In this document: positions 33,462 to 41,849 of the stretch, piece by piece
Layout of the letters: every line of letters starts with the position of its first letter
Position numbering within the stretch: the stretch's first letter is position 1
Assembly (NCBI GenBank): GCA_963827065.1
Contig: CAWGZM010000003.1
Location: 186,001-250,000, forward strand
Length of the DNA: 64,000 nt
Direction: 5' to 3'
DNA from: JACVRW01 sp963827065
Lineage (GTDB): Bacteria; Actinomycetota; Thermoleophilia; Solirubrobacterales; Thermoleophilaceae
The notes under the pieces: generated by a model
The model's input: the letters and a program-made list of their open reading frames with translations, nothing else
Told to the model about the DNA's origin: nothing
The model's database searches: none
Program-made: the position numbers and the translations under genes

Positions 33462-34331
33462 CTGCTGATCGTCGTCAACGGTCGGGCGAGCGGAATAGCC
33501 GATCCGCAGCGCACCGCCGCTGAGCTCGCGGGCCTCGTCCGCCGGATCGGCGCGGACGCCGACGCCGTGGTCACGGGCACCGAGGAGGAGCTCTGGGCCG
33601 AGCTGCGGCGCGCGGCGGGGCACGGCAGGCGGGTCGTGCTCGTTGGCGGCGACGGCTCCCTGCATGCGGCCGCCAACGCGCCGCTGCGGCGCCTGCCCGA
33701 GCTCGCACTGGTGCCCGCCGGCCGCGCGAACAACATCGCCCGCGCGCTAGGCATCCCGGTGGAGCGGGCGGCCGCCCTGGCGGTGGCCGCGGGCAGGCCG
33801 GCCCGCCCGCTCGACGCGCTGCGCGTCGTGACGCCCGATCGTCTCGTCTACGCGCTCGAGTCCGTCAGCGCCGGCTTCCAGGCCGAGGCGCGCGCGGGCT
33901 ACGACTCGGACAACTCGGCCGACCTGCGCCAGGGCCTGCGCGCCTTCCTGCGCGCGCTCGCCGGCTTCCACACCTATGCGGCGGTGATCCGAGTGCCGGG
34001 CGGCGTGCTGCGCTCCCGGGCAGCAGCCCAGCTCTTCTTCTCGAACCTCCCCTACTTCGGCTTCGGCTTCGAGGTCGACCCGGGTGCGGACCCGGCGGAC
34101 GGCCGTTTCGAGGCGATCGCGATCGAGGCACGCAGCCGCCGCAGGCTGCTGTGGCTGTTGGCCGCCGCGAGGCGTGGCCGCCACATCGGCAGGCGCGGCG
34201 TGCGCCGCCTCACGGCGAGCTTCGCGCGCGTGGTCGAGCCGCTCCCGCTCGTGGCCGACACGGTGCCGCTCGGCGTCACGACGGCGACCGTGACAGTCGA
34301 GCCGGGACGATTGAGGGTGGCGGCGCCGTGA
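33462..34331 (+). CDS. Diacylglycerol-kinase/sphingosine-kinase-like lipid kinase (DgkB/YegS family)
   Basis: About 289 residues. LLIVVNGRASGI is the first strand and P-loop-like turn. RRVVLVGGDGSLHAAANAPL carries the GGDGS nucleotide motif, and ALVPAGRANNIARALGIPVE replaces the usual GTxND loop with GRANN. SVSAGFQAEARAGYDSDNSA and RSRAAAQLFFSNLPYFGFGF continue the kinase fold. It should phosphorylate a membrane lipid from the cytosolic side. There is no ATG, GTG or TTG near the expected N-terminus. CTG 33462, eight bases after AAGAGGG, fits the family length; GTG 33363 is the nearest ordinary start but would overlap the PAP2 coding sequence. It is coupled by GTGA to the fusion gene. Confidence 0.8.
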   Translation: MLIVVNGRASGIADPQRTAAELAGLVRRIGADADAVVTGTEEELWAELRRAAGHGRRVVLVGGDGSLHAAANAPLRRLPELALVPAGRANNIARALGIPVERAAALAVAAGRPARPLDALRVVTPDRLVYALESVSAGFQAEARAGYDSDNSADLRQGLRAFLRALAGFHTYAAVIRVPGGVLRSRAAAQLFFSNLPYFGFGFEVDPGADPADGRFEAIAIEARSRRRLLWLLAAARRGRHIGRRGVRRLTASFARVVEPLPLVADTVPLGVTTATVTVEPGRLRVAAP

Positions 34332-36898
34332 GCTCGCGGATCCTCATCGTCTTCTCGCTGGCGGCCGTCGGCGCGGGCGCGGGGCGCGCGCTCACCACGA
34401 CCTACCTGCCGGTTCTGCTCGAGCGGATCGACGACGCGCCCACGCTGATCGGCGCCGTGATGACCGTCAACGCGGTCACCGGGTTCGCCATCCCGATCGC
34501 CATCGGGATCTGGTCGGACCGGCGCGGCCGGCGCCTGCCCTTCATCGCCGGCGGTGCCGTGGTGACGGCCGGCGGCCTCGTGGCGATCGGGCTCGGCAAC
34601 GGCACCTCCTACCTCGCGCTGGCGGCTGCGGCGGCCCTCGTATACACCGGCCTGAACGCGCTGACGACCGCCCATCGCACGATCGTTGCGGACGATGTCG
34701 AGGACGCCCGCCGGCCCGCCGCGACGAGCGCGCAGGAGGGGGCCGGGCTGCTGGGGGCCGTGCTCGCGGTCGCGATCGGCGGCGCGCTGATCGAGCCCGC
34801 GCCCGCTGCGGCCTTCGCGCTGGTTGCCGTGGTGGTCGGGCTGGCCGCCCTGCCGACGCTCGCGCTGGGGCGCCGGCTCGCGCTCGGCGAGCACGAGCGC
34901 GCACGCGGCGCCCGCCCGGAGCGGGCGCGCCTGCGCGAGGCGCTGCGCCGCGACGGCGCGCGCGAGGTGCTGCTCGCGCAGACGCTCTGGGTCTTCGCCT
35001 ACGCCGCGCTCCCCGCGTTCTTCGTCCTTTACGCCGAGAACAACCTCGGCCTCGACCTCGCCGCCGCCGGAGCTCTTCCACTCGCCTTCGGCGTGCTCAC
35101 CGCGCTCGGGATGTTGCTCGGCGCACGGGCCCGTCCCGAGCGTGTGCACGGGCTGCTGCTTGTCGGCGCCGCGATGCTCGGCGCCGGCCTGCTGGCGGCC
35201 GCTCCCGCGGACGGCCTCATGACCGCTGCGCCCGCGTTCGCGGTCGCCGCGCTCGGCGCCGGGCTCGTGACCGCGCTCGGTTTCCCGTACTTCGCGCGCT
35301 TCGTGCCGGAGGGCGAGGGCGGGCGCTACAGCGGCCTCTTCTTCGCCGGCCGCGCCGTCGCGGCCGCGGCCGCTCTTCCGCTGGCGGGGCTCGCCGCCGA
35401 GGCCAGCGGCAGCTACGCCGCGGTGCTGTGGCTCGGCGGCGCGGCACTCGTGGCGCTGGTGCCGCTCACGCTCGCGGAGCGCCGCCGCCGTGGCGACACG
35501 CTGGCGCCGCTCCTCCCGAGGCCGTCGACAGTGGCCGCCGTGGTCCCGGTCTTCGCGTCCGCCCGGGCGGCGGACGTGGCGCGCGCGGCGCTCCGCCACG
35601 TGGACGAGCTCGTCCTGGTCGACGACGGCGCGCCGCCCGCGATCGCGGACTCACTCGAGCCGGTCGCCTCGGACGAGCGCGTCCAGGTGGTTCGCCTCGG
35701 CCACAACGGAGGCAAGGGGAGCGCCGTGAACGCCGGTGTCGAACTGCTGCTCGGGGCGCCGGCGCCGCCCGACGCGATCGTCGTGCTCGACTCCGACGGT
35801 CAGCACGACCCTGAGCGCATCCCCGCCTTCGTGGAGGCCGCGCGCAAGGGCGACGTCGTCATCGGCCATCGCCGCGAACGCCGCTCGATGCCGTTCGACC
35901 GCCGGCTGGCCAACCGCGCCGCCAGCCTGCTGCTCGCGGCGACCGCGCGGGCCTGGATCCCCGACACGCAGAACGGCATGCGCCTGTTCCGCACGGCGGC
36001 GCTCCAGGCGGTGCCGCTGCCGGCGGGTGGATACGAGGCCGAGAGCAGGCATCTGCGGGCGCTCCTGGCATCCGGCCGCCAGGTGCGCTCGGTCGAGATC
36101 CCGACGATCTACGAAGGCGAGCCGAGCGGCTTCCGGCCGCTCGCCGACACGGCGCATGTGGCCAAGGCGCTCGTGGCGGCCCCGGCGGGCTCCGCCGGCA
36201 CGGGCAGCGCCGCGGATGCGCTGGCGGTGCTGCGCGGTTGGGCGCCACGCCTCTCCGCTCTGCTTCTCGCCGCCATTGCCCTCGGCCTGGCGCTGCCGCT
36301 CTTCCAGCCGCTCGACAACTCGCTCTTCCTGGCCGTGAACGGGCTCGGCGACGGGCCCGAGTGGCTCTACCAGGCACTCGACCCGCACACGCGGAACTAC
36401 ATCGTCCTGCTGCTCACGACACTGGTGGCGGGCGCCGTGTTCCTTCGCCGGCCGCGCTACGTGCTGGGCGCGGCGCTGGGCGTCGTTCTCGCCGCGTACC
36501 TCGCCGGGGCGGCGATCGAGGTAATCAAGCTGTTCGTCGAGCGCGCCCGCCCCGAGGAGGTCCTGGGCGCACAGGTGCTGCTCTCGGAAGACCGCAGCTG
36601 GGCACATCTGGCCTCGTATCCCTCCGGGCATTTGATCGTGACCGCCGCGATGGCCGCGGCGGCGAGCGCAGCTCTGCCGGCGCTGCGCAGGCCCCTGCTC
36701 GCCTATCTCGTCATGATCGGGTTCACCCGTGTCCTCTTCGGCGCACACTTCCCGCTCGACGTGCTCGTGGGCGCGGTGATGGGCTACGAGCTGGGGCTGT
36801 TCGCCGCACGCCTGATGGCGAGCGCGCGCCTGCTGCCGGCGCAGCCCGAGGCCGCGGTTGGGCACGAGCCGGCGGCGCAGCCTGTGCGCTCGCGGTGA
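34328..36898 (+). CDS. MFS transporter - GT2 glycosyltransferase - PAP2 phosphatase fusion protein
   Basis: One uninterrupted 856-residue frame with three domains. Residues ~1-395 are a 12-helix MFS permease with the loop motif IGIWSDRRGRRLPF. Residues ~400-617 are a GT-A polyprenyl-phosphate-type glycosyltransferase: ELVLVDDGAPP, NGGKGSAVNAG, IVVLDSDGQHDPERIP and DTQNGMRLFR. Residues ~645-835 are a PAP2 membrane phosphatase: KLFVERARPEEV, SYPSGHLIVTAA and RVLFGAHFPLDVLVG. GTG 34328 overlaps the kinase stop. Together these could charge a lipid carrier with sugar, move it or another substrate, and dephosphorylate the carrier, but no reaction is proven. The combination is unfamiliar to me. The stop overlaps the next gene's GTG. 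Confidence 0.88.
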   Translation: MSSRILIVFSLAAVGAGAGRALTTTYLPVLLERIDDAPTLIGAVMTVNAVTGFAIPIAIGIWSDRRGRRLPFIAGGAVVTAGGLVAIGLGNGTSYLALAAAAALVYTGLNALTTAHRTIVADDVEDARRPAATSAQEGAGLLGAVLAVAIGGALIEPAPAAAFALVAVVVGLAALPTLALGRRLALGEHERARGARPERARLREALRRDGAREVLLAQTLWVFAYAALPAFFVLYAENNLGLDLAAAGALPLAFGVLTALGMLLGARARPERVHGLLLVGAAMLGAGLLAAAPADGLMTAAPAFAVAALGAGLVTALGFPYFARFVPEGEGGRYSGLFFAGRAVAAAAALPLAGLAAEASGSYAAVLWLGGAALVALVPLTLAERRRRGDTLAPLLPRPSTVAAVVPVFASARAADVARAALRHVDELVLVDDGAPPAIADSLEPVASDERVQVVRLGHNGGKGSAVNAGVELLLGAPAPPDAIVVLDSDGQHDPERIPAFVEAARKGDVVIGHRRERRSMPFDRRLANRAASLLLAATARAWIPDTQNGMRLFRTAALQAVPLPAGGYEAESRHLRALLASGRQVRSVEIPTIYEGEPSGFRPLADTAHVAKALVAAPAGSAGTGSAADALAVLRGWAPRLSALLLAAIALGLALPLFQPLDNSLFLAVNGLGDGPEWLYQALDPHTRNYIVLLLTTLVAGAVFLRRPRYVLGAALGVVLAAYLAGAAIEVIKLFVERARPEEVLGAQVLLSEDRSWAHLASYPSGHLIVTAAMAAAASAALPALRRPLLAYLVMIGFTRVLFGAHFPLDVLVGAVMGYELGLFAARLMASARLLPAQPEAAVGHEPAAQPVRSR

Positions 36899-37725
36899 CG
36901 AAGCTCGGCGTGTTCGTGGTTCCGGACGCGACTGATCCCGAGGGGACGGTCGAGCAGATCGTCGCCGCCGACCGCGCGGGGCTCGACCTCGCGGGCGTCC
37001 AGGACCATCCCTACCAGCGCCGTTTCTTCGACACCTGGACGCTGCTTTCGTACGTCGCCGCCCGCACCGAGCGCATCACGCTGCTGCCTGACGTGATCAA
37101 CCTGCCGCTGCGCCAGCCCGCCGTGCTCGCCAAGTCGGCCGCCTCGCTGGACGTCCTGAGCGGCGGGCGGATTGAGCTCGGCCTGGGGGCGGGCGCATTC
37201 TGGGAGGCCGTCGAGGCGATGGGCGGGCCGCGCCGGACGCCGGGCGAGTCCGTCGAGGCGCTCGAGGAGGCGATGCGGATCATGCGTGCCTTCCTCGACA
37301 CGGAGCCGTCCGTGCGGCTTGACGGCAAGCACTACCGCGCCGCCGGTGCGAAGCCGGGGCCGCCGCCGGCCCACCGGATCGGTCTGTGGGTGGGCGCCTA
37401 CGGGCCGCGGATGCTGCGGCTGACCGGGCGCCTCGGCGACGGCTGGCTGCCGAGCGTGGGCGGCAGCTACCTCGCCGCGGAGGACGTGCCGGAGCGCCAG
37501 CGGACGATCGACGAGGCGGCGCGCAGGGCCGGCCGCGACCCGGGCGCCATCGTGCGGGCCGCGAACGTCGGCCCCGGCGGTTCGGCCGACTCGCTCGACG
37601 CCGATCGCATCGCGGACTTCGCGGGACGGCTGCGTCTCGACGCGCTGCTCGTCTCGACCCCGGATGAGGACCCGCTCGGCTACATCGCCGCGCTCGGCGA
37701 GACCGCCGCGGAGCTGCGCGCCTAG
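36895..37725 (+). CDS. LLM-class F420-dependent oxidoreductase
   Basis: A 276-residue luciferase-like protein. MTKLGVFVVPDATDPEGTVE is strand 1, GLDLAGVQDHPYQRRFFDTW the H-rich F420 loop, and GRIELGLGAGAFWEAVEAMG the cofactor glycine loop. HRIGLWVGAYGPRMLRLTGR and LGDGWLPSVGGSY are typical of the family. It probably uses reduced F420 or FMN on an unknown substrate. GTG 36895 overlaps the fusion-gene stop (GTGA), so it belongs to the same transcript as the lipid-phosphate genes. It is followed after 2 bp by an AlkZ-like gene. Confidence 0.88.
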   Translation: MTKLGVFVVPDATDPEGTVEQIVAADRAGLDLAGVQDHPYQRRFFDTWTLLSYVAARTERITLLPDVINLPLRQPAVLAKSAASLDVLSGGRIELGLGAGAFWEAVEAMGGPRRTPGESVEALEEAMRIMRAFLDTEPSVRLDGKHYRAAGAKPGPPPAHRIGLWVGAYGPRMLRLTGRLGDGWLPSVGGSYLAAEDVPERQRTIDEAARRAGRDPGAIVRAANVGPGGSADSLDADRIADFAGRLRLDALLVSTPDEDPLGYIAALGETAAELRA

Positions 37726-37727
37726 CG

Positions 37728-38840
37728 GTGGCCGAGGCGGTGCTCAGCCAGCGGGCGCTCAACCGCGCCCTGCTCCGGCGCCAGGGGTTGCTGGAGCGCT
37801 CGCGCACCGCGCCGCTCGAGATGATCGAGCGGCTCGTCGGCATGCAGGCGCAGGTGCCCGAGAACCCCTACGTGGCACTCTGGTCGCGCCTCGAGGGCTT
37901 CCGGCCGGAGGAGCTGAGCGATCTGATCGAGAAGCGCGAGGCGGTGCGCGCGGGGCTGATGCGCTCGACCCTCCATCTCGTCTCGGCCCGCGACTGCCTC
38001 GCGATCCACCCGCTGACGCTGCCGGTCCTCGGCAAGACCTTCAACAGTCCCTTCGCCCCCTTGCTGAACGGCGCCGACGTCGATGCGGTGGTGGCCGCGG
38101 GGGTCGAGCGGCTCGAGGAGGCGCCGCGGACGCGCGCGCAGCTCTCCGCGCTGCTGGCTGAGCGCTTTCCCGAGGCGGACCCGTCCGCGCTCGCCTACGC
38201 GGTGACCCTGAAGGCCCCGCTCGTCCAGACGACGCCGCGCGGCCTCTGGCGGCAGACCGGCCAGGCCACCTGGGCGCCGGCGGAGCAGTGGCTCGGCGCC
38301 GAGATCGAGCCGTGCCCGTCGATCGAGGCGCTCGTACTGCGCTATCTGGGGGCCTTCGGCCCGGCGAGCGTCGCCGACCTGCGCACCTGGTGCGGCATCA
38401 CCGGCCTGCGCGAGGTGGTCGCGCGGCTCCGCCCGCAGCTGCGCAGCTTCAGGGACGAGAACGGCAAGGAGCTCCTCGACGTGCCGGACGGCGCCTTCGC
38501 CGACCCCGAGGTCCCCGCGCCCGTCCGCTTCCTCCCGGAGTACGACAACCTGCTGCTCTCGCACGCCGACCGCTCGCGCGTACTGTGCGGGCTCGGTCCG
38601 GGGCTCCCGTATCCGACCGGCAAGTGGATCGGGCAGCTTCTCCTCGACGGCTTCTTCCGCTCCTATTGGGAGATCACCACGGAGGACAGGATCGCGACGC
38701 TGACGATCGACCGCTTCTCCCCGGTGCCCGATGACCCGCCCGGAGCGCTCGACGAGATAGCGGCCGAGGGCGAGCGCCTGCTCGAGTTCGTGGCGCCGGA
38801 TGCGGACGAGCGACGGCTGCGCTTCGAGCCGTCGCCCTGA
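37728..38840 (+). CDS. Winged-helix DNA-binding protein of the AlkZ/YcaQ (HTH_42) family
   Basis: A 370-residue member of the tandem winged-helix family that includes the glycosylases AlkZ and YcaQ. ALNRALLRRQGLLERSR, then EMIERLVGMQAQVPENPYVA contains the QxQ catalytic-type motif. Further conserved blocks are REAVRAGLMRSTLHLVSARD, YLGAFGPASVADLRTWCGI and PVRFLPEYDNLLLSHADRSR. Characterised members excise alkylated bases or unhook interstrand crosslinks; many actinobacterial paralogues are untested. GTG 37728 starts 2 bp after the F420 gene, indicating co-transcription with the cluster starting at 33462. Its relation to lipid genes is unclear. Confidence 0.85.
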   Translation: MAEAVLSQRALNRALLRRQGLLERSRTAPLEMIERLVGMQAQVPENPYVALWSRLEGFRPEELSDLIEKREAVRAGLMRSTLHLVSARDCLAIHPLTLPVLGKTFNSPFAPLLNGADVDAVVAAGVERLEEAPRTRAQLSALLAERFPEADPSALAYAVTLKAPLVQTTPRGLWRQTGQATWAPAEQWLGAEIEPCPSIEALVLRYLGAFGPASVADLRTWCGITGLREVVARLRPQLRSFRDENGKELLDVPDGAFADPEVPAPVRFLPEYDNLLLSHADRSRVLCGLGPGLPYPTGKWIGQLLLDGFFRSYWEITTEDRIATLTIDRFSPVPDDPPGALDEIAAEGERLLEFVAPDADERRLRFEPSP

Positions 38841-38861
38841 GGGGCGGCTAGCATCAGGGGC

Positions 38862-39347
38862 GTGGCAACGAAGCTGAGGAGCGCGCCGGTGGACACGGCT
38901 CCGGCCGCTGAGGCCGAGTGCCTCAGCAACAACCTCGGCTGGCTGCTCGGCCGCGCCGAGCACGTCCTCGCAGCCGAGCTGGGGCTCGCGCTCGAGCCGC
39001 TCGGGCTTTCCTCGCGGCGCTACTGCGTGCTCGCGACGGCGCTGGGGCAGGACCGCACGCAGATCGAGCTGGCCAACCTGATCGGGCTCGACAAGACCAC
39101 CATGGTGGCGACCATCGACGCTCTGGAGGAGGCGGGCCTCGCGGAGCGCCGGCCCTCGAAGCTCGACCGCCGTGTGCGCGTAATCGCGGTGACGAAGGCG
39201 GGACAGGCGAAGGTCCGCGAGGCGCGCAAGGTCATCGATCAGGTGCAGGCAGACGTGCTGGCGCGGCTGCCGGCCCGCGAGCGCGAGGCGCTGCTGAGCG
39301 GCCTGGCGCGGCTCGTCGGCGACGGGCCCGCCGGCGGATGTAGATAG
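38862..39347 (+). CDS. MarR-family transcriptional regulator
   Basis: A 161-residue MarR regulator. LGWLLGRAEHVLAAELGLAL is helix 1. RTQIELANLIGLDKTTMVAT is the recognition helix region, and LAERRPSKLDRRVRVIAVTK the wing with the conserved D-R-R. The C-terminal helix VIDQVQADVLARLPARERE supports dimerisation. It lies 59 bp upstream of a DHA2-type drug exporter, the classical arrangement for a repressor lifted by the pump's substrate. A 7-bp inverted repeat in that gap is a candidate operator. GTG 38862. Confidence 0.9.
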   Translation: MATKLRSAPVDTAPAAEAECLSNNLGWLLGRAEHVLAAELGLALEPLGLSSRRYCVLATALGQDRTQIELANLIGLDKTTMVATIDALEEAGLAERRPSKLDRRVRVIAVTKAGQAKVREARKVIDQVQADVLARLPAREREALLSGLARLVGDGPAGGCR

Positions 39348-39360
39348 CTCGTTAAATCGT

Positions 39361-39379
39361 CCGGATCGGGATGATCCGG
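39361..39379. promoter_or_regulatory. Inverted repeat CCGGATC-N5-GATCCGG, candidate MarR operator
   Basis: Perfect 7-bp arms (39361-39367 and 39373-39379) lie in the gap between marR and the MFS exporter, 27 bp before the exporter ATG. This is a good position for repression of the exporter. MarR binding is inferred only from position and symmetry. Confidence 0.5.
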
Positions 39380-39406
39380 CTCAGGACGATCTGCTACGGT
39401 CCGGCC

Positions 39407-40894
39407 ATGACCGAGATCAGGGCAGTGCTCAGCGGGCAGACGCAGTCGACGGACCGGAGGCGCTGGCTGGCGCTCTACGTCCTCTGCGTCGGGATGCTGA
39501 TGATCATCCTCGACTCGACCGTCGTGAACGTCGCCCTGCCCGCGATCCAGGGCGATCTCGGCTTCTCCCAATCGGACCTGGCCTGGGTCATGAACGCCTA
39601 CCTGATCGCCTTCGGCGGCCTGCTGCTGCTCGCCGGCCGGCTCGGCGACCTGGTCGGGCGCAAGGACGTCTTCATGATCGGTCTGGTCGTGTTCACGCTC
39701 GCGTCGCTTCTGTGCGGCGTGGCGCAGAGCCAGGAAGTTCTGATCGGCGCTCGCTTCATCCAGGGCGTCGGCGGCGCGCTGACCTCCGCCGTCATCCTCG
39801 GGATGATCGTGACGATGTTCCCGGAGCCCCGGGAGCAGGCCAAGGCGATCGGCGTCTACAGCTTCGTCGCCTCGGCGGGCGCGTCGATCGGGCTGCTCGC
39901 CGGCGGCGCGCTCACGCAGGCGATCAACTGGCACTGGATCTTCTTCGTGAACCTGCCGATCGGCATCGCGACCGGCCTCTTCGCGCTGCGGCTCGTCGAC
40001 CGCGAGCCCGGCATCGGCCTGCGCCGCGGCGCCGACGTGCTGGGCGCCGCGCTCATCACGAGCGCGCTGATGCTGATGGTCTACACGATCGTGCAGGCGA
40101 GCGAGCACGGCTTCGGCGCGGCGCGCACGCTCGTGCTCGGCGCGATCTCGCTGGCGCTGCTCGGTGGCTTCGTCGCGCGTGAGGCGAGCACCTCGACGCC
40201 GCTCGTGCCGCTGCGGATCTTCAGGTCGCGCAACGTGACCGGCGCCAACCTGGTGCAGATCCTGATGGTGGCCGGCCTGTTCGGGATGTTCTTCCTCGGT
40301 GCGCTCTATCTGCAGGGCATCCTCGGCTACGACGCGATCGAGACGGGGCTCGCCTTCCTGCCGGTGTCCGTCGGGATCGGCGTGCTGTCGCTCGGCTTCT
40401 CGGCGAAGCTGATGGAGCGCTTCGGCGAGCGCGCGACGCTGATTCCCGGCCTCGTCCTGGTCGCCGCCGGCCTGCTGCTCTTCTCCCGGGCGCCGGTCGA
40501 CGCGAGCTACGTGGCGGACGTCCTGCCCTCGATGATCCTGCTCGGCATCGGCGCCGGCGTGGCGTTCCCGGCGCTCATGACCCTCGCGATGTCGGGCGCC
40601 ACCGCCAGCGACTCCGGCCTCGCGTCCGGCGTGATCAACACGACCATGCAGGTCGGCGGCGCGCTCGGCCTGGCCGTCCTCGCCACCCTCGCCAGCACGC
40701 GAACCGACGACCTGCTCGCCGGCGGCGACTCGACGGCCACCGCGTTGACCGAGGGCTACCAGCTCGCCTTCGTGATCGGCGGGGGCCTCGTGCTGACCGC
40801 GCTGGTCGTGGCGGTGACCGTGCTGCGGTCGCCGGCGGCGGTCCGTGTGGAGGAGGCCGGCGAGGCCGAGCCCGCGTATTCCGAGGCGGCCTGA
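39407..40894 (+). CDS. DHA2-family MFS drug exporter (14 TM, EmrB/QacA-like)
   Basis: A 495-residue drug:proton antiporter. LIILDSTVVNVALPAIQGDL-type motif C1 appears as IILDSTVVNVALPAI near residue 35. WVMNAYLIAFGGLLLLAGRL and GDLVGRKDVFMIG give the second helix and loop motif A. QGVGGALTSAVILGMI is motif B. About 14 hydrophobic segments fit the DHA2 group. It exports toxic or antibiotic compounds across the membrane. ATG 39407 (MTEIRAV) was chosen over an ATG 36 bp upstream that overlaps the candidate operator. The preceding marR probably regulates it. Confidence 0.92.
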   Translation: MTEIRAVLSGQTQSTDRRRWLALYVLCVGMLMIILDSTVVNVALPAIQGDLGFSQSDLAWVMNAYLIAFGGLLLLAGRLGDLVGRKDVFMIGLVVFTLASLLCGVAQSQEVLIGARFIQGVGGALTSAVILGMIVTMFPEPREQAKAIGVYSFVASAGASIGLLAGGALTQAINWHWIFFVNLPIGIATGLFALRLVDREPGIGLRRGADVLGAALITSALMLMVYTIVQASEHGFGAARTLVLGAISLALLGGFVAREASTSTPLVPLRIFRSRNVTGANLVQILMVAGLFGMFFLGALYLQGILGYDAIETGLAFLPVSVGIGVLSLGFSAKLMERFGERATLIPGLVLVAAGLLLFSRAPVDASYVADVLPSMILLGIGAGVAFPALMTLAMSGATASDSGLASGVINTTMQVGGALGLAVLATLASTRTDDLLAGGDSTATALTEGYQLAFVIGGGLVLTALVVAVTVLRSPAAVRVEEAGEAEPAYSEAA

Positions 40895-40920
40895 CGCGGC
40901 CGGGGATACTGTGCGGCTCG

Positions 40921-41688
40921 ATGACGGCCGATAAGGCGAACCTCCTGCGCGACCTGCACCGCCCCGGCGACCCGCTTATCCTCGTCAACGTCTGGGACGC
41001 GGCCGGCGCCCGCACGGTCGCGGCCGCCGAGGGCTGCCGGGCGATCGCCACGGCGAGCTGGTCGATCGCCGCCGCGCACGGCTACGCCGACGGTGAGGAG
41101 ATCCCGTTCGAGCTGATGCTCGCGGCGGTCGAGCGGATCGCGGCGGCGGTCGAGCTTCCCGTGACCGCCGACATCGAGGCGGGCTTCGGCGACACGCCGG
41201 CCGCGGTCTCCGACACGGCGGCCGCGGTGATCGCGGCCGGCGCGGTCGGCGTGAACCTCGAAGATCGCCTGCGCCCGGCGAACGAGCACGCGGCCATCCT
41301 GGCCGCCGTGCGCGAGCGCGGCGAGCGCGAGGGCGTGCCGCTCGTGATCAACGGCCGCTCGGACGAGTTCCTGCTCGGCGAGCGCCGGCTCGACGAGGCG
41401 ATCGCGCGCGGGCGCGCGTACCTCGAGGCGGGGGCCGACTGCTTCTTCATCCCCGGCCTCGTCGAGCTGGAGGACACGCGCAGGCTCATCGAGGGGCTCG
41501 GCGGGGCGCCGGTCAACGTGCTCGCGCTGCCGGTGTCGCCGCCGCTGAGCGAGCTCGCCGGCGCCGGGGTGGCGCGCGTCAGCTTCGGGCCGGGTCCGAT
41601 GGGAGTCGCGTACGCGTCACTGGGCGAGGCGGCCGCGACGCTGCTCGCGCGCGGCGACTATCCGAAGACACTCGCGAACCGGCCCTAG
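40921..41688 (+). CDS. Isocitrate lyase/PEP mutase superfamily protein
   Basis: A 255-residue TIM-barrel enzyme. LILVNVWDAAGARTVAAAEG is the N-terminal block. LPVTADIEAGFGDTPAAVSD holds the metal-binding Asp/Glu, and GAVGVNLEDRLRP continues the family pattern. The KKCGH signature of true isocitrate lyases is absent, as in PEP mutase and 2-methylisocitrate-lyase-like relatives that cleave or form C-C or C-P bonds next to a carboxylate. Many short actinobacterial members of this type have unknown roles. ATG 40921. Its TAG lies in the left CTAG border of a 165-bp palindrome. Confidence 0.86.
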   Translation: MTADKANLLRDLHRPGDPLILVNVWDAAGARTVAAAEGCRAIATASWSIAAAHGYADGEEIPFELMLAAVERIAAAVELPVTADIEAGFGDTPAAVSDTAAAVIAAGAVGVNLEDRLRPANEHAAILAAVRERGEREGVPLVINGRSDEFLLGERRLDEAIARGRAYLEAGADCFFIPGLVELEDTRRLIEGLGGAPVNVLALPVSPPLSELAGAGVARVSFGPGPMGVAYASLGEAAATLLARGDYPKTLANRP

Positions 41689-41849
41689 TGGACCTCCTCA
41701 CAACGTTCCACCCGAAACTGCGGCCCCAGGAACCGCCATGCGGCGTCCTCGGTCGCCCAGGTAGCGCTGCTACCCGGGCTCCCTGCGTCCTTGCCTGGCG
41801 ACTCCTGGGTCTCGCATTTCTGGGGAAACGTTGTGAGTCGGCCCACTAG
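41685..41849. repeat. 165-bp near-palindrome flanked by CTAG, between convergent genes
   Basis: The region is symmetric about 41767 with no gaps: by hand, 56 of 82 opposed positions pair. The best runs are 41697-41707 with 41827-41837 (CTCACAACGTT) and the centre GGTAGC-GCT-GCTACC at 41760-41774. Each end is CTAG, containing the TAG stop of the adjacent convergent gene. It may be a bidirectional terminator, or a palindromic insertion of ~157 bp with a CTAG target duplication. It encodes no protein. Confidence 0.88.
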
